NCBI RefSeq assembly: GCF_008017805.1 | Contig: NZ_VRTT01000001.1 | Location: 186,001 to 250,000 of the forward strand | DNA length: 64,000 nt | Direction of reading: 5' to 3' | Source of the DNA: Paenibacillus sp. N3.4 | GTDB taxonomy: Bacteria > Bacillota > Bacilli > Paenibacillales > NBRC-103111 | Shown here: one piece after another, positions 45,651 through 55,107 of the stretch | Position numbering within the stretch: position 1 is the first letter of the stretch | Layout: every line of letters starts with the position of its first letter | Notes under the pieces: generated by a model | The model's database searches: none | Seen by the model: only the letters and a program-made list of their open reading frames with translations | Told to the model about the DNA's origin: nothing | Position numbers and translations under genes: made by a program

Positions 45651-46472
45651 TTGAAAAAGGCGTTAGATACCATCATAATTCTAGTTGGCGCACTGCTTGT
45701 CGCGGTTGGCTTCAACATGTTCCTCATACCTCACCAACTGCTTAGCGGCGGGGTTTCTGGATTTGCTATGATTATCGGTTATTTCACGAATTGGAACATT
45801 GGTTTTTTATATTTACTATTCAATCTGCCGCTCATGATTTGGGGATTGATTTCAATTGGCCGAAGATTCATTGTTATTAGTGTTATCTCCGTTATTTTAA
45901 CCGCGTGGCTGATGCAAATTCTCCCAACAAGCTATGTCGCGCAGGCACCTATTCTCGGTGCTGTGTTCGGTGGTGTGCTTGTCGGTATCGGAAGCGGTAT
46001 CACTTTGCGCATTGGCGGTTCGAGCGGCGGTTTCGATATCGTGGGCTTGATCTTGACGCGGAAATTTGATTTCCCCCTCGGCACGCTTCTCTCTTCCATG
46101 AACGGTCTGGTCATCGTGGCGCTTGGTTACTTCAAACAGGATTGGGATCTTGCGCTCTACTCCATGCTTGCCATTTATATTAGCGGCAAAGTGGTCGATA
46201 CGATTCATATCCGACACGTGAAAGTAACAGCCTTCATCGTTACCAAACAAAAGGAAGAGTTGCTCAATGCTTTATTGAAATTACCCAGAGGGGTCACCTT
46301 AGTGAAAACGGAAGGGGCATATACACAGCAGCAACATGATATGCTTATGACAGTCACTACACGTTACGAACTTGCTGAATTAAAACGGTTGATCAAGCAA
46401 ATCGATCCCAAAGCATTCGTCAATATTGTAGAAACGGTCGGAGTCCTTGGTGAATTCCGCAAAACACACTAA
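45651..46472 (+). CDS. YitT-family membrane protein (DUF2179)
   Basis: 273 residues, started at TTG with AGAGGTGAATCGG upstream. Five membrane helices (about 8-170), with the family phrases FNMFLIPHQLLSGGVSGFAM and GSGITLRIGGSSGGFDIVG. A C-terminal cytoplasmic DUF2179 domain (about 215-270) includes RGVTLVKTEGAYTQQQHDML and ends IVETVGVLGEF. The transported substrate is unknown. Several paralogues are usual in Bacillus relatives. Single gene. Confidence 0.85.
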   Translation: MKKALDTIIILVGALLVAVGFNMFLIPHQLLSGGVSGFAMIIGYFTNWNIGFLYLLFNLPLMIWGLISIGRRFIVISVISVILTAWLMQILPTSYVAQAPILGAVFGGVLVGIGSGITLRIGGSSGGFDIVGLILTRKFDFPLGTLLSSMNGLVIVALGYFKQDWDLALYSMLAIYISGKVVDTIHIRHVKVTAFIVTKQKEELLNALLKLPRGVTLVKTEGAYTQQQHDMLMTVTTRYELAELKRLIKQIDPKAFVNIVETVGVLGEFRKTH

Positions 46473-46601
46473 CAAAACGTGAAATCAGCCTCTTACTTAC
46501 AAGTTAATTTGTGTTATAATAAATATAATTTCATATAGTTCTGGTTTTCATCTCAAAGATTCAGGCGTAGTTCTTATTCTAATCTTATGATTGGAAGGGT
46601 G

Positions 46602-46796
46602 ATGCTTGTGGAGACAGTTAAATTATCCAGGATTGTAATGAAACTAACACCCGAATTGGTCCCATTCTTAACCAGCTGTGAGCTGGACTCCGAGATTGTC
46701 CTCCGATTCGGTATTGAGGCGTTGGAAGCAGAAGATGTCATGGAAATCATACAATTTAGTATTTCGGAACATCATAAAGACGCCCTTTACCACTAA
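46602..46796 (+). CDS. Small conserved-looking protein of unknown function
   Basis: 64 residues from ATG 46602 (or GTG 46608 after GGAAGGGTGATGCTT, or a longer form from 46587). Sequence MLVETVKLSRIVMKLTPELVPF, then an acidic helical part; no Cys cluster, signal or membrane helix. The last codons (KDALYH and stop) form one arm and the loop of the terminator, an economical arrangement that supports a real transcript. A TATAAT box lies about 85 bases upstream. No family recognised. Confidence 0.6.
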   Translation: MLVETVKLSRIVMKLTPELVPFLTSCELDSEIVLRFGIEALEAEDVMEIIQFSISEHHKDALYH

Positions 46797-46810
46797 AGGG
46801 CGTCTTTTTT
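46776..46810 (+). terminator. Terminator overlapping the 3' end of the small ORF
   Basis: AAAGACGCCCTTTA-CCAC-TAAAGGGCGTCTTT plus T run. The stop codon TAA is the first part of the right arm. Confidence 0.85.
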
Positions 46811-46926
46811 GTTACGCATCCCTTTTTTCATAGAATGTTAGTGAGTTTGTAATAATTAGGGTATATAGGTTATGATAAGATCATGTTATACTAGACAGTA
46901 AGATAAACTTAATGGAGGTGTCTGGA

Positions 46927-47160
46927 ATGGGAGCATTATCTCCTTGGCACATCATCTTAATTGCAATTGTTGCCCTTCTTCTGTTTGGGCCTAATAAACT
47001 GCCTGAGCTTGGTCGAGGTTTTGGTAAAATGTTTCGTGAATTCAAGGATGCAACGAATGGGAATAGCGGCAATTCTTCTACGGAAGAGCCTCCGGTAACC
47101 CTTCGTAAAGAGATCAATCCTGAGGTCACCAATACCGAATCAGGACAAGTACACAAATAA
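46927..47160 (+). CDS. tatA: Twin-arginine translocase subunit TatA/TatE
   Basis: 77 residues from the ATG after GGAGGTGTCTGGA; the earlier in-frame ATG overlaps that site. A short N-terminal membrane helix (IILIAIVALLLFG), the hinge PNKLPELGRGFGKMF that marks an amphipathic helix, and a charged disordered tail. It oligomerises to form the pore for folded proteins with twin-arginine signals. No tatC gene is adjacent, so TatC is encoded elsewhere. Single gene with its own terminator. Confidence 0.9.
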   Translation: MGALSPWHIILIAIVALLLFGPNKLPELGRGFGKMFREFKDATNGNSGNSSTEEPPVTLRKEINPEVTNTESGQVHK

Positions 47161-47166
47161 CGTCCA

Positions 47167-47202
47167 AACACCCGGCATTTATTGCTGCCGGGTGTTTTTT
47201 TT
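47167..47202. terminator. Bidirectional terminator after tatA
   Basis: Hairpin AACACCCGGCA...TGCCGGGTGTT followed by eight T residues on the plus strand. The other side serves the minus-strand MFS gene, whose stop lies in the T run. Confidence 0.85.
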
Positions 47203-48355
47203 AGCTTTTACGGCGCATAACCGCCTGTGTGCTCAAGAACAAACATGCCGCAATAGCAGACATCCCTGTCGCGAAGACATACATGCTTGCTCCTCCCCAC
47301 CTATCGCTCAGCCATCCTCCAACTAAACCGCCTATAATACCTGCCAATCCCATGAACACCATCGCCAGAATAGATTGACCTGTAGATCCGAACTGTTCCG
47401 GAAGCAGACGAACCACATACTGAACAGCCACAATCCACAATATCGCGAATGTAACCATATGGGTAACCTGCATCCCAATGAGCACCCAAGGATCTGTAAT
47501 GAATATGTAGGCCACCCAGCGAACGGCATAAAGGATGGAAACAATGCCAAGTATCGTCAGTTCATGATAACGATGTATATATCGGTTCAACAAAGCGAAT
47601 ACAGGAATTTCGCTGACCGCAGCAAGCGCCCATGCCCAACTGACCATCGAATCTGTAGCGCCCAATTTACTTAGATATAAACCTAATAGGGCATCATTCA
47701 TTCGATGCGGAATGGATACGATAAGAATCATAACCATAAACCACAAAAATCCTTTGTTTTTGAAAATAACGCTAATCGTCTTTAAGGTAATACGTTCGCC
47801 GCTCCCCTTCTCGTCTTTAATAAAAGCAAGCAGAAGGAACGGAAATATCCAAAGCACCCAATAAAAATAAGGAATGCGCGCAACGCCTCCTAATGGCTCC
47901 AACAATAAGCCAGACAAAAGAGCAACACTCGAGAAACCGATGGAGCCCCATAATCGAACCGATCCATAGGACATACCGCGTTGTGCCGTTGATTTGACGA
48001 CTAAATTGTCAATAAGAGGCACCGAAGGAAGCAGAAAAAAATAGAGCAATAAGATGAAACCGAGTGTTAACCCAAAACCATTCGTTAAAAAAAGTCCAGC
48101 ACTTCCAAGCAAGGAGAGTGCCCAAAGGATGGAAACAATTTTTTTCACAGTGTGAAAACGATCGCTTACATATCCCCAGAAGGGTTGGGCGAAGATGGAA
48201 ACAAAGGGTCCAATCATCATCAAAAAACCAATATCCCCCGATGAGTACCCTTTATTTTGGAGATATAGCGGCAAATAGGGTAATAAAATGGCACTGGAAG
48301 CATAGTAAAAAAAATTAACACCAGATAAAGAAACGATTTGTTTGTCAGTTTTCAA
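47201..48355 (-). CDS. MFS transporter (MFS_1-like/PPP group)
   Basis: 384 residues with twelve membrane helices. Motif-A-like loop FWGYVSDRFHTVKKIVS and the central phrase SYGSVRLWGSIGFSS, which resemble the PPP/LacY-like group (MFS_1_like), as do HRMNDALLGLYLSKLGA and GSTGQSILAMVFMGLAG. Substrate unknown. A clear paralogue is encoded at 56957-58141. Single gene, divergent from the DUF4015 gene. Confidence 0.83.
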   Translation of the reverse strand: MKTDKQIVSLSGVNFFYYASSAILLPYLPLYLQNKGYSSGDIGFLMMIGPFVSIFAQPFWGYVSDRFHTVKKIVSILWALSLLGSAGLFLTNGFGLTLGFILLLYFFLLPSVPLIDNLVVKSTAQRGMSYGSVRLWGSIGFSSVALLSGLLLEPLGGVARIPYFYWVLWIFPFLLLAFIKDEKGSGERITLKTISVIFKNKGFLWFMVMILIVSIPHRMNDALLGLYLSKLGATDSMVSWAWALAAVSEIPVFALLNRYIHRYHELTILGIVSILYAVRWVAYIFITDPWVLIGMQVTHMVTFAILWIVAVQYVVRLLPEQFGSTGQSILAMVFMGLAGIIGGLVGGWLSDRWGGASMYVFATGMSAIAACLFLSTQAVMRRKS

Positions 48356-48464
48356 CAGCCATCTACCTTTCTTCTACAATTCTCAACAAATTTCCCCTGT
48401 GCGGAGTTACCCGCTTGCTTTATAATATAAGTTAGGAACATAGATAGGAGAGGACTTATACATC

Positions 48465-49642
48465 ATGGATATTTTAATCGCTTCCCTTGCCCTAATCTGG
48501 GGCAATGTAGCAGCTGCAAACCCGGATGCTAATTTTGAACAACTTGTCCAAGCCTCTTTGAATGCGAAGAATGCTGTAGTCATTCAAACGCCTCCCTCCC
48601 AAGAGAGCCATCCGTTAGATCCTGTCAATAAACAAGATCCGCAAAAGACGCGCCCAAGGTCAAAGGGATCTATGCCACAGCGCATAGTGCAGGTGGAGCG
48701 CGGCTGAACACTCTTATCAAACTGCTGGATGACACTGAGCTCAATTCACTTGTTATTGACGTAAAGGATGATTGGGGTTATATCACCTGGGAAACAGGGA
48801 ATGCAGAATTGGATGCCATGGGAACGACCCAAAAGATCATAGGAAACATGCCAAGTCTAATGAGTACATTAAATGAACATCATATTTATCCAATCGCACG
48901 AATTGTTGTGTTCAAAGACACGATTCTTGCCAAGAAGAAACCTGAATGGTCATTCGTCAACCCAGATGGCACCCTTTGGGGCAATGGAAAGAACCCGCCT
49001 GATAGTTTCGTCAATCCCTATAACAAAGAAGTATGGGACTATAACATTGCCGTTGCCAAAGAAGCCATTAAAGCAGGATTCAAAGAAATTCAATTCGACT
49101 ACGTTCGATTCCCGGAAGGGTTCGAGAAAAGAGCAGACGTACTAAAGTATACGAAGGATGATCGCTCGCGCATCGATGCCGTTGCTTCATTCGTCAAATA
49201 TGCCAAAGAGCAGCTGCAGCCGCTTGGCGCCCGTGTATCCGTTGATATTTTTGGTTACGCTGCTTCCGTTCCGGCCGCTGAGGGTATTGGTCAAGATTTC
49301 GAGAAAATCTCCCAAAATGTCGATGTTATCGCGCCAATGATTTATCCGAGCCATTACAGCACAGGCTGGTTCGGCTCCAAAGTACCGGATGCTGCTCCTT
49401 TTGCTACCATTAACGGTGCCTCCAAAGATACGAACAAAAAACTCGAAGCTATTGATAAAAAAGGCTGGAAGCCAATTGTACGTCCTTGGATTCAGGATTT
49501 CACAGCCTCATGGATACCTGGTTATATTAAATACGGCAAACATGAAGTTGAAGAACAAATTCGTGCTCTGAAGGAAAACGGCGTTGATGAATTCCTTTTA
49601 TGGAATGCTAACAATAACTACACGCCGAACGTGAATTACTAA
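48465..49642 (+). CDS. DUF4015 putative glycoside hydrolase, frameshifted
   Basis: Two frames (48465-48707 and 48809-49642, extended upstream in frame) give about 392 residues. The break lies in ACGCGCCCAAGGTC (about 48650-48656); one added base restores KTRPKVKGIYATAHSAGGARLN. The N-terminus has a hydrophobic segment (IASLALIWGNVAAA), probably a signal. The DUF4015 TIM-barrel-like domain has LNSLVIDVKDDWGYITW, IQFDYVRFPEGFEKRAD and VSVDIFGYAAS, all typical of the family, and the acidic residues in FDYVRFPEG are candidates for catalysis. It probably acts on an extracellular polysaccharide; substrate unknown. AGGAGAGG lies upstream of the ATG. Confidence 0.82.
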
Positions 49643-49650
49643 TCAATGAG

Positions 49651-49690
49651 GCACCCTGAGGGCGAAAGTTCTTAGGGTGTTTGCGTTTTA
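49651..49690 (+). terminator. Weak terminator after the DUF4015 gene
   Basis: Hairpin CACCCTGAG...CTTAGGGTG followed by TTTGCGTTTT. Confidence 0.5.
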
Positions 49691-49779
49691 CATTCGTTTA
49701 CATTTTGCTTTATGATGTAATCAGGTTTCATGTTACCAGAATAACAAAGCATTTGTATAGAAGATTAGCTAAGGAGTGA

Positions 49780-50742
49780 ATGAAACAGATGAATATTGTC
49801 GCCATAACGGGTATGGATTTAACTTATTTACAGGAAAATCTGCCCAAGGAATTAAATAATCGCATCCAATTCCATTGGTTTAAATCTTCCAAAGAGGCTA
49901 GTGCTCATCTTGCCAATGCCGATGTCATCGTCACGGCTGGCAAAATGAATCCTGACATTATGAAGCAAACTCCCAATCTTAAATGGCTGCAAACCTTGTC
50001 CGCAGGGGTGGACAAGCTTCCTCTTCAAGAACTGGCAGAGCGAAATATCGTACTGACCAATGCCCGTGGCGTACATACCATTCAGATGAGCGAATTCACG
50101 CTCAGCCTTATGTTGCAGTGGGTACGTAAAACCAATCTGCTGCACGAGCGTCAACAGCAACACATGTGGGACGATCAGCTCTCCGTAGGCGAGTTATATG
50201 GAAAAACAATCGGCATTATTGGAGCAGGAGCGATTGGTGAAGCTGTCGCTCGCAAAGCTAAAGCTTTTGACATGAAGGTGATTGGCTTGAATCGCTCAGG
50301 GGTTCCACACCCTGCCTATGACTCCACCGTAAGTGGAGAAGAAGGCCTTGTCTATCTACTTTCACAAAGTGATTTCGTCGTTCTTTTGCTTCCCAGTACG
50401 GCAAAGACCAAAGGCTTTATGACCAAAGAGCATATCGCGCTATTGAAACCAAATGCTTTTCTCATCAACCTGGCACGCGGCGACGTTCTCGATGAGCAGG
50501 CTTTGATAACTGCGCTGCAAGAGCGGAAGTTGGCTGGGGCAGCTCTGGATGTTTTTCAACAGGAACCGTTACCGGCTGATTCCCCTTTGTGGAGTATGGA
50601 GAATGTCATCCTTACACCGCATATTGCCGGATCATCGGCTCGGTATACGGAGCGTGTCTCCTCTATTTTTTATCATAATCTAGTTGCTATCTTGGAAGGC
50701 AGCGAAATGATGAACAAGGTTGATTTAACGGAAGGTTATTAG
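49780..50742 (+). CDS. D-2-hydroxyacid dehydrogenase
   Basis: 320 residues. NAD-binding motif KTIGIIGAGAIGEAVARKAKAF; catalytic Arg in LINLARGDVLDEQAL, Glu in DVFQQEPLP and His in LTPHIAGSS, the standard Arg-Glu-His triad of this family. It interconverts a 2-keto acid and a D-2-hydroxy acid with NAD(P)H. The exact substrate cannot be read; SerA is unlikely as the ACT domain is missing. The start is ATG 49780 or ATG 49789; AAGGAGTGA fits the second better. Confidence 0.86.
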   Translation: MKQMNIVAITGMDLTYLQENLPKELNNRIQFHWFKSSKEASAHLANADVIVTAGKMNPDIMKQTPNLKWLQTLSAGVDKLPLQELAERNIVLTNARGVHTIQMSEFTLSLMLQWVRKTNLLHERQQQHMWDDQLSVGELYGKTIGIIGAGAIGEAVARKAKAFDMKVIGLNRSGVPHPAYDSTVSGEEGLVYLLSQSDFVVLLLPSTAKTKGFMTKEHIALLKPNAFLINLARGDVLDEQALITALQERKLAGAALDVFQQEPLPADSPLWSMENVILTPHIAGSSARYTERVSSIFYHNLVAILEGSEMMNKVDLTEGY

Positions 50743-50751
50743 GCAAAATAA

Positions 50752-50800
50752 AGTACCTCAAAGCTAGCCCTGTGGCGATAGCAATGAGGTACTATTTTTT
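50752..50800. terminator. Bidirectional terminator between the dehydrogenase and serS
   Basis: AGTACCTCA...TGAGGTACT with T run on the plus side; serves both convergent genes. Confidence 0.8.
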
Positions 50801-50802
50801 AT

Positions 50803-52086
50803 CTAATGACCACCTAGCGATGCTAAGCCCCTCATATAAGGTCGCAAGGCTTGAGGGATATAAATCGTGCCATCCGATCTCTGATGGTTTTCAAGTAACG
50901 GGATCAGGATACGCGGTGAAGCGACAGCGGTATTATTCATCGTATAACAGTATCGAAGCTCGCCATGCTGATCTCGATAACGAATGCCGCTGCGACGCGC
51001 CTGAAAATCAAGCAATAACGAGGAAGAATGTGTCTCTCCATAAGCTTCCCGACTTGGCATCCACGTTTCTATATCATATTGCTTATAATTTTTAGCCCCC
51101 ATGTCTCCTGAACAGACAGCTACAATTCGATAAGGGAGCTCCAGCAAGTTCAGAATCTCTTCCGCATTACGTGTGATTTGCTCCAGCAATCGATCCGCTA
51201 TTTCTTCATCATGCTCACAAATAATCACTTGTTCAACCTTGGCAAATTGATGAACACGATATAAGCCTCGCACATCTTTACCAGCTGAACCTGCCTCCTT
51301 ACGGAAGCAAGTGGATACACCTGCCAACTGAATGGGACCGTTCGTTAAATCAACCACTTCATTGGCGTAGTAGGAGACAAGCGGACCTTCTGACGTTCCG
51401 ACCAGCCACTTATTCTCGTCCTTCATCTCATACGTCTGATCTTTCCCTGCTGGGAAAAATGCTGCATTTCGCAAGGTATCCTCGCGTACCATCAGGGGTA
51501 CATCCATGGCGGTAAACCCGCGTTCGGTCAACAAATCAAGAGCGAGCTGTTGGACGGCTCGATGCAAATACAAGCCCATCCCCTTCAAATAATAATTACG
51601 CGTCCCTGCTACTTTCACACCACGGGGAAGATCGAACAGATCATGATCTTCGCCTATCCGGATGTGATCGCGAGGTTCAAAGTCGAAAGTGGTCCGTTCC
51701 CCCACCACTTTCACCACGACATTGTCCTTATCTGTTGCCCCAATAGGCGTCTCCGAGGACATCAAATTAGGTATCGTGTCCATCAATTCCTCATATCGTT
51801 TTTCTAGATGTTGAAGCTCATCTTCAAAAACGGATAATTCGCGATTGGTTGCACGAACCTGCTTTTTCTTCTCATCGGCTTCTTCCTGCTGCTTCCGAGC
51901 TAAACACTCGGCAATTGATGCAGTTAACCGATTGCGCTCAGCACGCAGTTCATCTACTTGTTGGCTTAGTTCCCTCTTCTTCTCATCCACTAGCAGAAGC
52001 TCATCTAACGAAATATCTATTCCCTTGTTCCTTGCTGCTTCTGTTACTTCCTTCTGATGATGCCGAATCCATTTCATCTCTAACAT
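50803..52086 (-). CDS. serS: Seryl-tRNA synthetase
   Basis: 427 residues. An N-terminal antiparallel coiled coil (about 25-110, Lys/Glu/Arg-rich) that grips tRNA-Ser, then a class II catalytic core with motif 2 in STCFRKEAGSAG and RVHQFAKVE, and motif 3 near TMNNTAVASPRILIPLLE. Ser recognition also uses TSEGPLVSYYANE. It charges tRNA-Ser with serine and precedes selenocysteine formation where present. It is controlled by a T-box leader that reads the charging level of tRNA-Ser. Single gene between convergent terminators. Confidence 0.94.
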   Translation of the reverse strand: MLEMKWIRHHQKEVTEAARNKGIDISLDELLLVDEKKRELSQQVDELRAERNRLTASIAECLARKQQEEADEKKKQVRATNRELSVFEDELQHLEKRYEELMDTIPNLMSSETPIGATDKDNVVVKVVGERTTFDFEPRDHIRIGEDHDLFDLPRGVKVAGTRNYYLKGMGLYLHRAVQQLALDLLTERGFTAMDVPLMVREDTLRNAAFFPAGKDQTYEMKDENKWLVGTSEGPLVSYYANEVVDLTNGPIQLAGVSTCFRKEAGSAGKDVRGLYRVHQFAKVEQVIICEHDEEIADRLLEQITRNAEEILNLLELPYRIVAVCSGDMGAKNYKQYDIETWMPSREAYGETHSSSLLLDFQARRSGIRYRDQHGELRYCYTMNNTAVASPRILIPLLENHQRSDGTIYIPQALRPYMRGLASLGGH

Positions 52087-52106
52087 TTCCCGTCACCGCT
52101 TTCTTC

Positions 52107-52338
52107 TTTTTATGATAAAAAGACAAAGAACGCCCCTCATCCGATTGGGACGAGGAGCGTTCTGCTCGCGGTGCCACCCAACTTGATGACTACATAAACA
52201 TGTAATCATCCGCTTGGTTCCGCGATAACGGGCGGTGCCGGTTTATTTAGAGAAAGACAACGATCCGGGTGCCTTTCCGATCATGAACGTCTCCGAGTTG
52301 GATGCTCTTCATAGACATAATGTCGATTTGTACGTTAT
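52107..52338 (-). promoter_or_regulatory. T-box riboswitch of serS
   Basis: About 230 nt leader. The T-box core GGGTGGCACCGCG is at 52167-52179 (minus). It can form either the antiterminator or, with the sequences around it, precedes a strong terminator: AGAACGCTCC...GGGGCGTTCT followed by TTTGTCTTTTT (52117-52163). Uncharged tRNA binding through its 3' end would favour antitermination. Stem I occupies the 5' half, but I could not place the specifier codon reliably. Confidence 0.9.
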
Positions 52339-52343
52339 TCGCT

Positions 52344-52372
52344 ATTATAGTCGAAGATAAGACCAGGGTCAA
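52344..52372 (-). promoter_or_regulatory. Sigma-A promoter of serS
   Basis: Minus-strand -35 TTGACC (52367-52372), 17-base spacer, -10 TATAAT (52344-52349), immediately below the pfkA stop. Confidence 0.8.
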
Positions 52373-52386
52373 CCAAGGATAAGCAC

Positions 52387-53355
52387 TTATTGGGATAACC
52401 GTTGTGCCAACTCATACAGTTCCATGTTGAACGGTCTTTTGGTACTCACAACCAGTTCAATATCAGTAGCTACCAGTTCGCCTCTAATGACACCGCAGCC
52501 TTTGTTAGAATCGCCTTCAATCAATCTACGAACAGCGAAATCCCCTAGTCTACTTGCGAGAATTCGGTCATTATGCGTTGGCGCTCCGCCCCGCTGAATG
52601 TGACCCAATACGGTCACTCGCGGTTCAATACCGTTGCGCTCTGTAATTTGCTTGGAGACCCCGTCTCCGCTCCCCGCTCCTTCAGCTACGATAATGATGC
52701 TGTGGCGCTTACCATTCAAGAAATTTTCTTTCATCCGATTCGCCACTTCATCAATATCGCTTGGCACCTCAGATACGATAATCGTTTCTGCACCACTAGC
52801 TAGTCCGGCATACAGCGCAATTTCACCGCAATGACGCCCCATAACTTCAACGATCGAGGAACGCTCATGAGAAGTCATCGTATCACGAAGCTTGTTGATG
52901 GCATCAACGACAATGCTGACAGCAGTATCGAACCCAATCGTAAAATCAGTAAAAGGAATATCATTATCAATCGTACCCGGTAGGGCCATTGTCTTAATAC
53001 CTAGCTTGCTTAGCTTATTCGCACCTTGATAAGAACCATCTCCGCCAATGACAACCAAACCGTCAATACCGCGTTTACGCAAATTTTCTGCACCGATTTG
53101 TTGGCCTTCCAACGTCATAAACTCTTTGCAGCGGGCTGTTTGCAGGATTGTGCCTCCGCGTTGAATAATATCCCCTACACTGCGCAAGTCCATTTGACGG
53201 ATATCATCGTTAATGAGTCCATGATAACCACGTTGTACGCCATATACATCTAGGCCATGGAACAAAGCGCTCCTGACAACGGCGCGCACTGCCGCATTCA
53301 TTCCCTGAGAATCTCCACCACTTGTTAATACCGCGATTGATTTTACTGCTGACAT
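52387..53355 (-). CDS. pfkA: ATP-dependent 6-phosphofructokinase
   Basis: 322 residues, the usual size of bacterial PfkA. Motifs: TSGGDSQGMNAAVRA (ATP site), VIGGDGSYQGANKL, PGTIDNDIPFTDFTIG (catalytic Asp), VEVMGRHCGEIA and GHIQRGG. The Gly in GGDGS, rather than Asp, indicates use of ATP rather than pyrophosphate. It phosphorylates fructose 6-phosphate in glycolysis. GGAGGAGG lies upstream of the ATG. It follows ytpB by 34 bases on the same strand and may be transcribed with it. Confidence 0.94.
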   Translation of the reverse strand: MSAVKSIAVLTSGGDSQGMNAAVRAVVRSALFHGLDVYGVQRGYHGLINDDIRQMDLRSVGDIIQRGGTILQTARCKEFMTLEGQQIGAENLRKRGIDGLVVIGGDGSYQGANKLSKLGIKTMALPGTIDNDIPFTDFTIGFDTAVSIVVDAINKLRDTMTSHERSSIVEVMGRHCGEIALYAGLASGAETIIVSEVPSDIDEVANRMKENFLNGKRHSIIIVAEGAGSGDGVSKQITERNGIEPRVTVLGHIQRGGAPTHNDRILASRLGDFAVRRLIEGDSNKGCGVIRGELVATDIELVVSTKRPFNMELYELAQRLSQ

Positions 53356-53389
53356 TTCATTTCCTCCTCCAAATTCTTCTGAATGATAT

Positions 53390-54469
53390 TCATGATGTCG
53401 TACGTATGAACATACTATTTAGCCAGAAAAATAACCGGGTTAATGGACTATTTTTCATAAGACGCTTGGATATTTTCTTAACTTGTAGTTGATGATTCAC
53501 TTTAGGATCTGATAAATATAAAGCAAGTAAACCCTCGATTATCATACGATGAAAACGCGGATGTTCCAAGAACAAAATTTTCTCGCGTGCTTCCTTCACA
53601 ATGAAAGCGATTCGCTCTACGGTTGTCTCCATCGTATCGTAATACGTGCAGAAATTCAGATCGCCGCCAAGGATATCTTCTTCTTGATCAATTAGGTAAT
53701 CGAGAAGAATATGGAGCCCGCATACATAAGGGAAATAAGCCTCCTTGATCGAATCAACCTGGCTTCGACTTAGCTGAGGATCACAGGCTGCCAGAAAGAG
53801 CATGAACATGCCTAGCGTTGACCCGGTAGCGGCAGCAAACTCATTCCAGGCAATTTGACTAAATCCATGATGATGTCTGTTCCACCACTCGTGAAGCTCA
53901 GGCTCCCGTAAATCTTTGCGTATATGCTTGTACACCTGTAAATCACAGTATAACGCAACGAATTCCCGGACCTGATCCGCTACGATCTCGTAGGATGGCA
54001 GCAAACTTGCGCAGGATTGACACTTGCGGACAAGATCTGTCAAATAACCCCCGTCTTCTTTCTCAGGGCGATATGCATAATAATCATGGAGGGGCTTAGA
54101 AAGATCTACTGCATCAAGCATCGATTGGTGTAGCTGCCGAAAATCCTGAGGGTCCAATGACGTGCTGCGATCACATAAATTATCCAGGTAATCGCTAATC
54201 GTTTGGAAAGCAACAATGAATGGGATCAGAACATGACGCATCGACAAATTAGCAGCCGCATAAACAGCGCCACCCTGACAGTGAAATTGTTTGGTTGCGA
54301 TACTCGCTAGGGCTTGTGTTCGCAATTCATGATCGGGGATTTGCTCTGCTGCCGCTTTCCACAGGGAAAGCTGCACATTCACGTCCGGTAAAATGTAGCG
54401 ATACACCCTGACCATGAGTCGCATCGGTCCTTTTGGAACTTTCCGGCTGCTTTTATCCAATTGCTTCAA
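53390..54469 (-). CDS. ytpB: Tetraprenyl-beta-curcumene synthase YtpB (DUF2600)
   Basis: 359 residues from TTG 54469, chosen because GGAGGAAGTTTGC sits just before it; the longer open frame to 54559 lies inside the upstream gene. The start overlaps the upstream stop by 17 bases. Sequence RLMVRVYRYILPDVNVQL, TISDYLDNLCDR (Asp-rich metal motif), DYYAYRPEKEDGGYL and LHILLDYLIDQEED match the YtpB family, which cyclises C35 prenyl diphosphate to tetraprenyl-beta-curcumene, the start of sesquarterpene synthesis in Bacillus. The prenyl-synthase partner is not in the window. It is coupled to an unknown gene upstream. Confidence 0.88.
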   Translation of the reverse strand: MKQLDKSSRKVPKGPMRLMVRVYRYILPDVNVQLSLWKAAAEQIPDHELRTQALASIATKQFHCQGGAVYAAANLSMRHVLIPFIVAFQTISDYLDNLCDRSTSLDPQDFRQLHQSMLDAVDLSKPLHDYYAYRPEKEDGGYLTDLVRKCQSCASLLPSYEIVADQVREFVALYCDLQVYKHIRKDLREPELHEWWNRHHHGFSQIAWNEFAAATGSTLGMFMLFLAACDPQLSRSQVDSIKEAYFPYVCGLHILLDYLIDQEEDILGGDLNFCTYYDTMETTVERIAFIVKEAREKILFLEHPRFHRMIIEGLLALYLSDPKVNHQLQVKKISKRLMKNSPLTRLFFWLNSMFIRTTS

Positions 54470-55079
54470 GCAAACTTCCTCCACAACTTTGTTCATAGCA
54501 ATATTGCAGCAACAACTGCATCTCGTAACGCTGAATATGACGCAACCAATTATCAACAATGGGATTCTGGACTAAGGAAACTTGCAGCTCTATAGCGTCA
54601 ATAAAAACGTAAGGGTTCCAACCCGGTGATGTAATAAGGACTTCGAGCTTGTTGCGAAGCGCCTCGTTATCCAACTCGACCAAATCTTTTACCGTTAAGT
54701 AATTTCTCACACAAGGTATTAAATTAGAATAAATAGGATGATGACCCACATCATTGAACCAATATTTGGCATTGCTGTAGTCCCCCTCCATCCGATGCAT
54801 CAAGGCGTGCCAATAGCTGCCTGTTGCATTCGTAATTTCTTGGGAAATGGCATGCGATTTATCCAAACTTTCATTCAATAAATGAAGCCCAGCCTTTATC
54901 GCCAGTCCATACGGCTCTTGTTCCATGTTTCCTTGGGTGATTGTAGCAGGTGACACTGCTTCAATACGCGCATCCATCCTCATATCCCATTCTTCAATCG
55001 GATATAAAGCAGGTAGATGCTCTAGCAACGGCTTCGCAATAGTTTCCAACCAATTCGCTTCATTGTTATCGCTCTGCAT
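54453..55079 (-). CDS. Conserved-looking protein of unknown function, coupled to ytpB
   Basis: 208 residues from the ATG after GGGAGTGACTGGC; the GTG 9 bases upstream touches the ribosome site and is rejected. Soluble, no signal. The most striking part is residues about 85-115, with YWHALMHRMEGDYSNAKYWF and GHHP, a dense cluster of His, Trp and acidic residues that may bind metal or nucleotide. The final 17 bases overlap the ytpB start, so translation is coupled and the product is probably made in step with the terpene synthase. Enzyme class unknown. Confidence 0.72.
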   Translation of the reverse strand: MQSDNNEANWLETIAKPLLEHLPALYPIEEWDMRMDARIEAVSPATITQGNMEQEPYGLAIKAGLHLLNESLDKSHAISQEITNATGSYWHALMHRMEGDYSNAKYWFNDVGHHPIYSNLIPCVRNYLTVKDLVELDNEALRNKLEVLITSPGWNPYVFIDAIELQVSLVQNPIVDNWLRHIQRYEMQLLLQYCYEQSCGGSLLEAIG

Positions 55080-55107
55080 GCCAGTCACTCCCTTTCATAG
55101 ACAACCC

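Noticed and set aside
52107..52338. Specifier codon of the serS T-box
   Set aside because: Several serine-like triplets occur in the 5' half, but I cannot fold stem I confidently by eye, so none is claimed.
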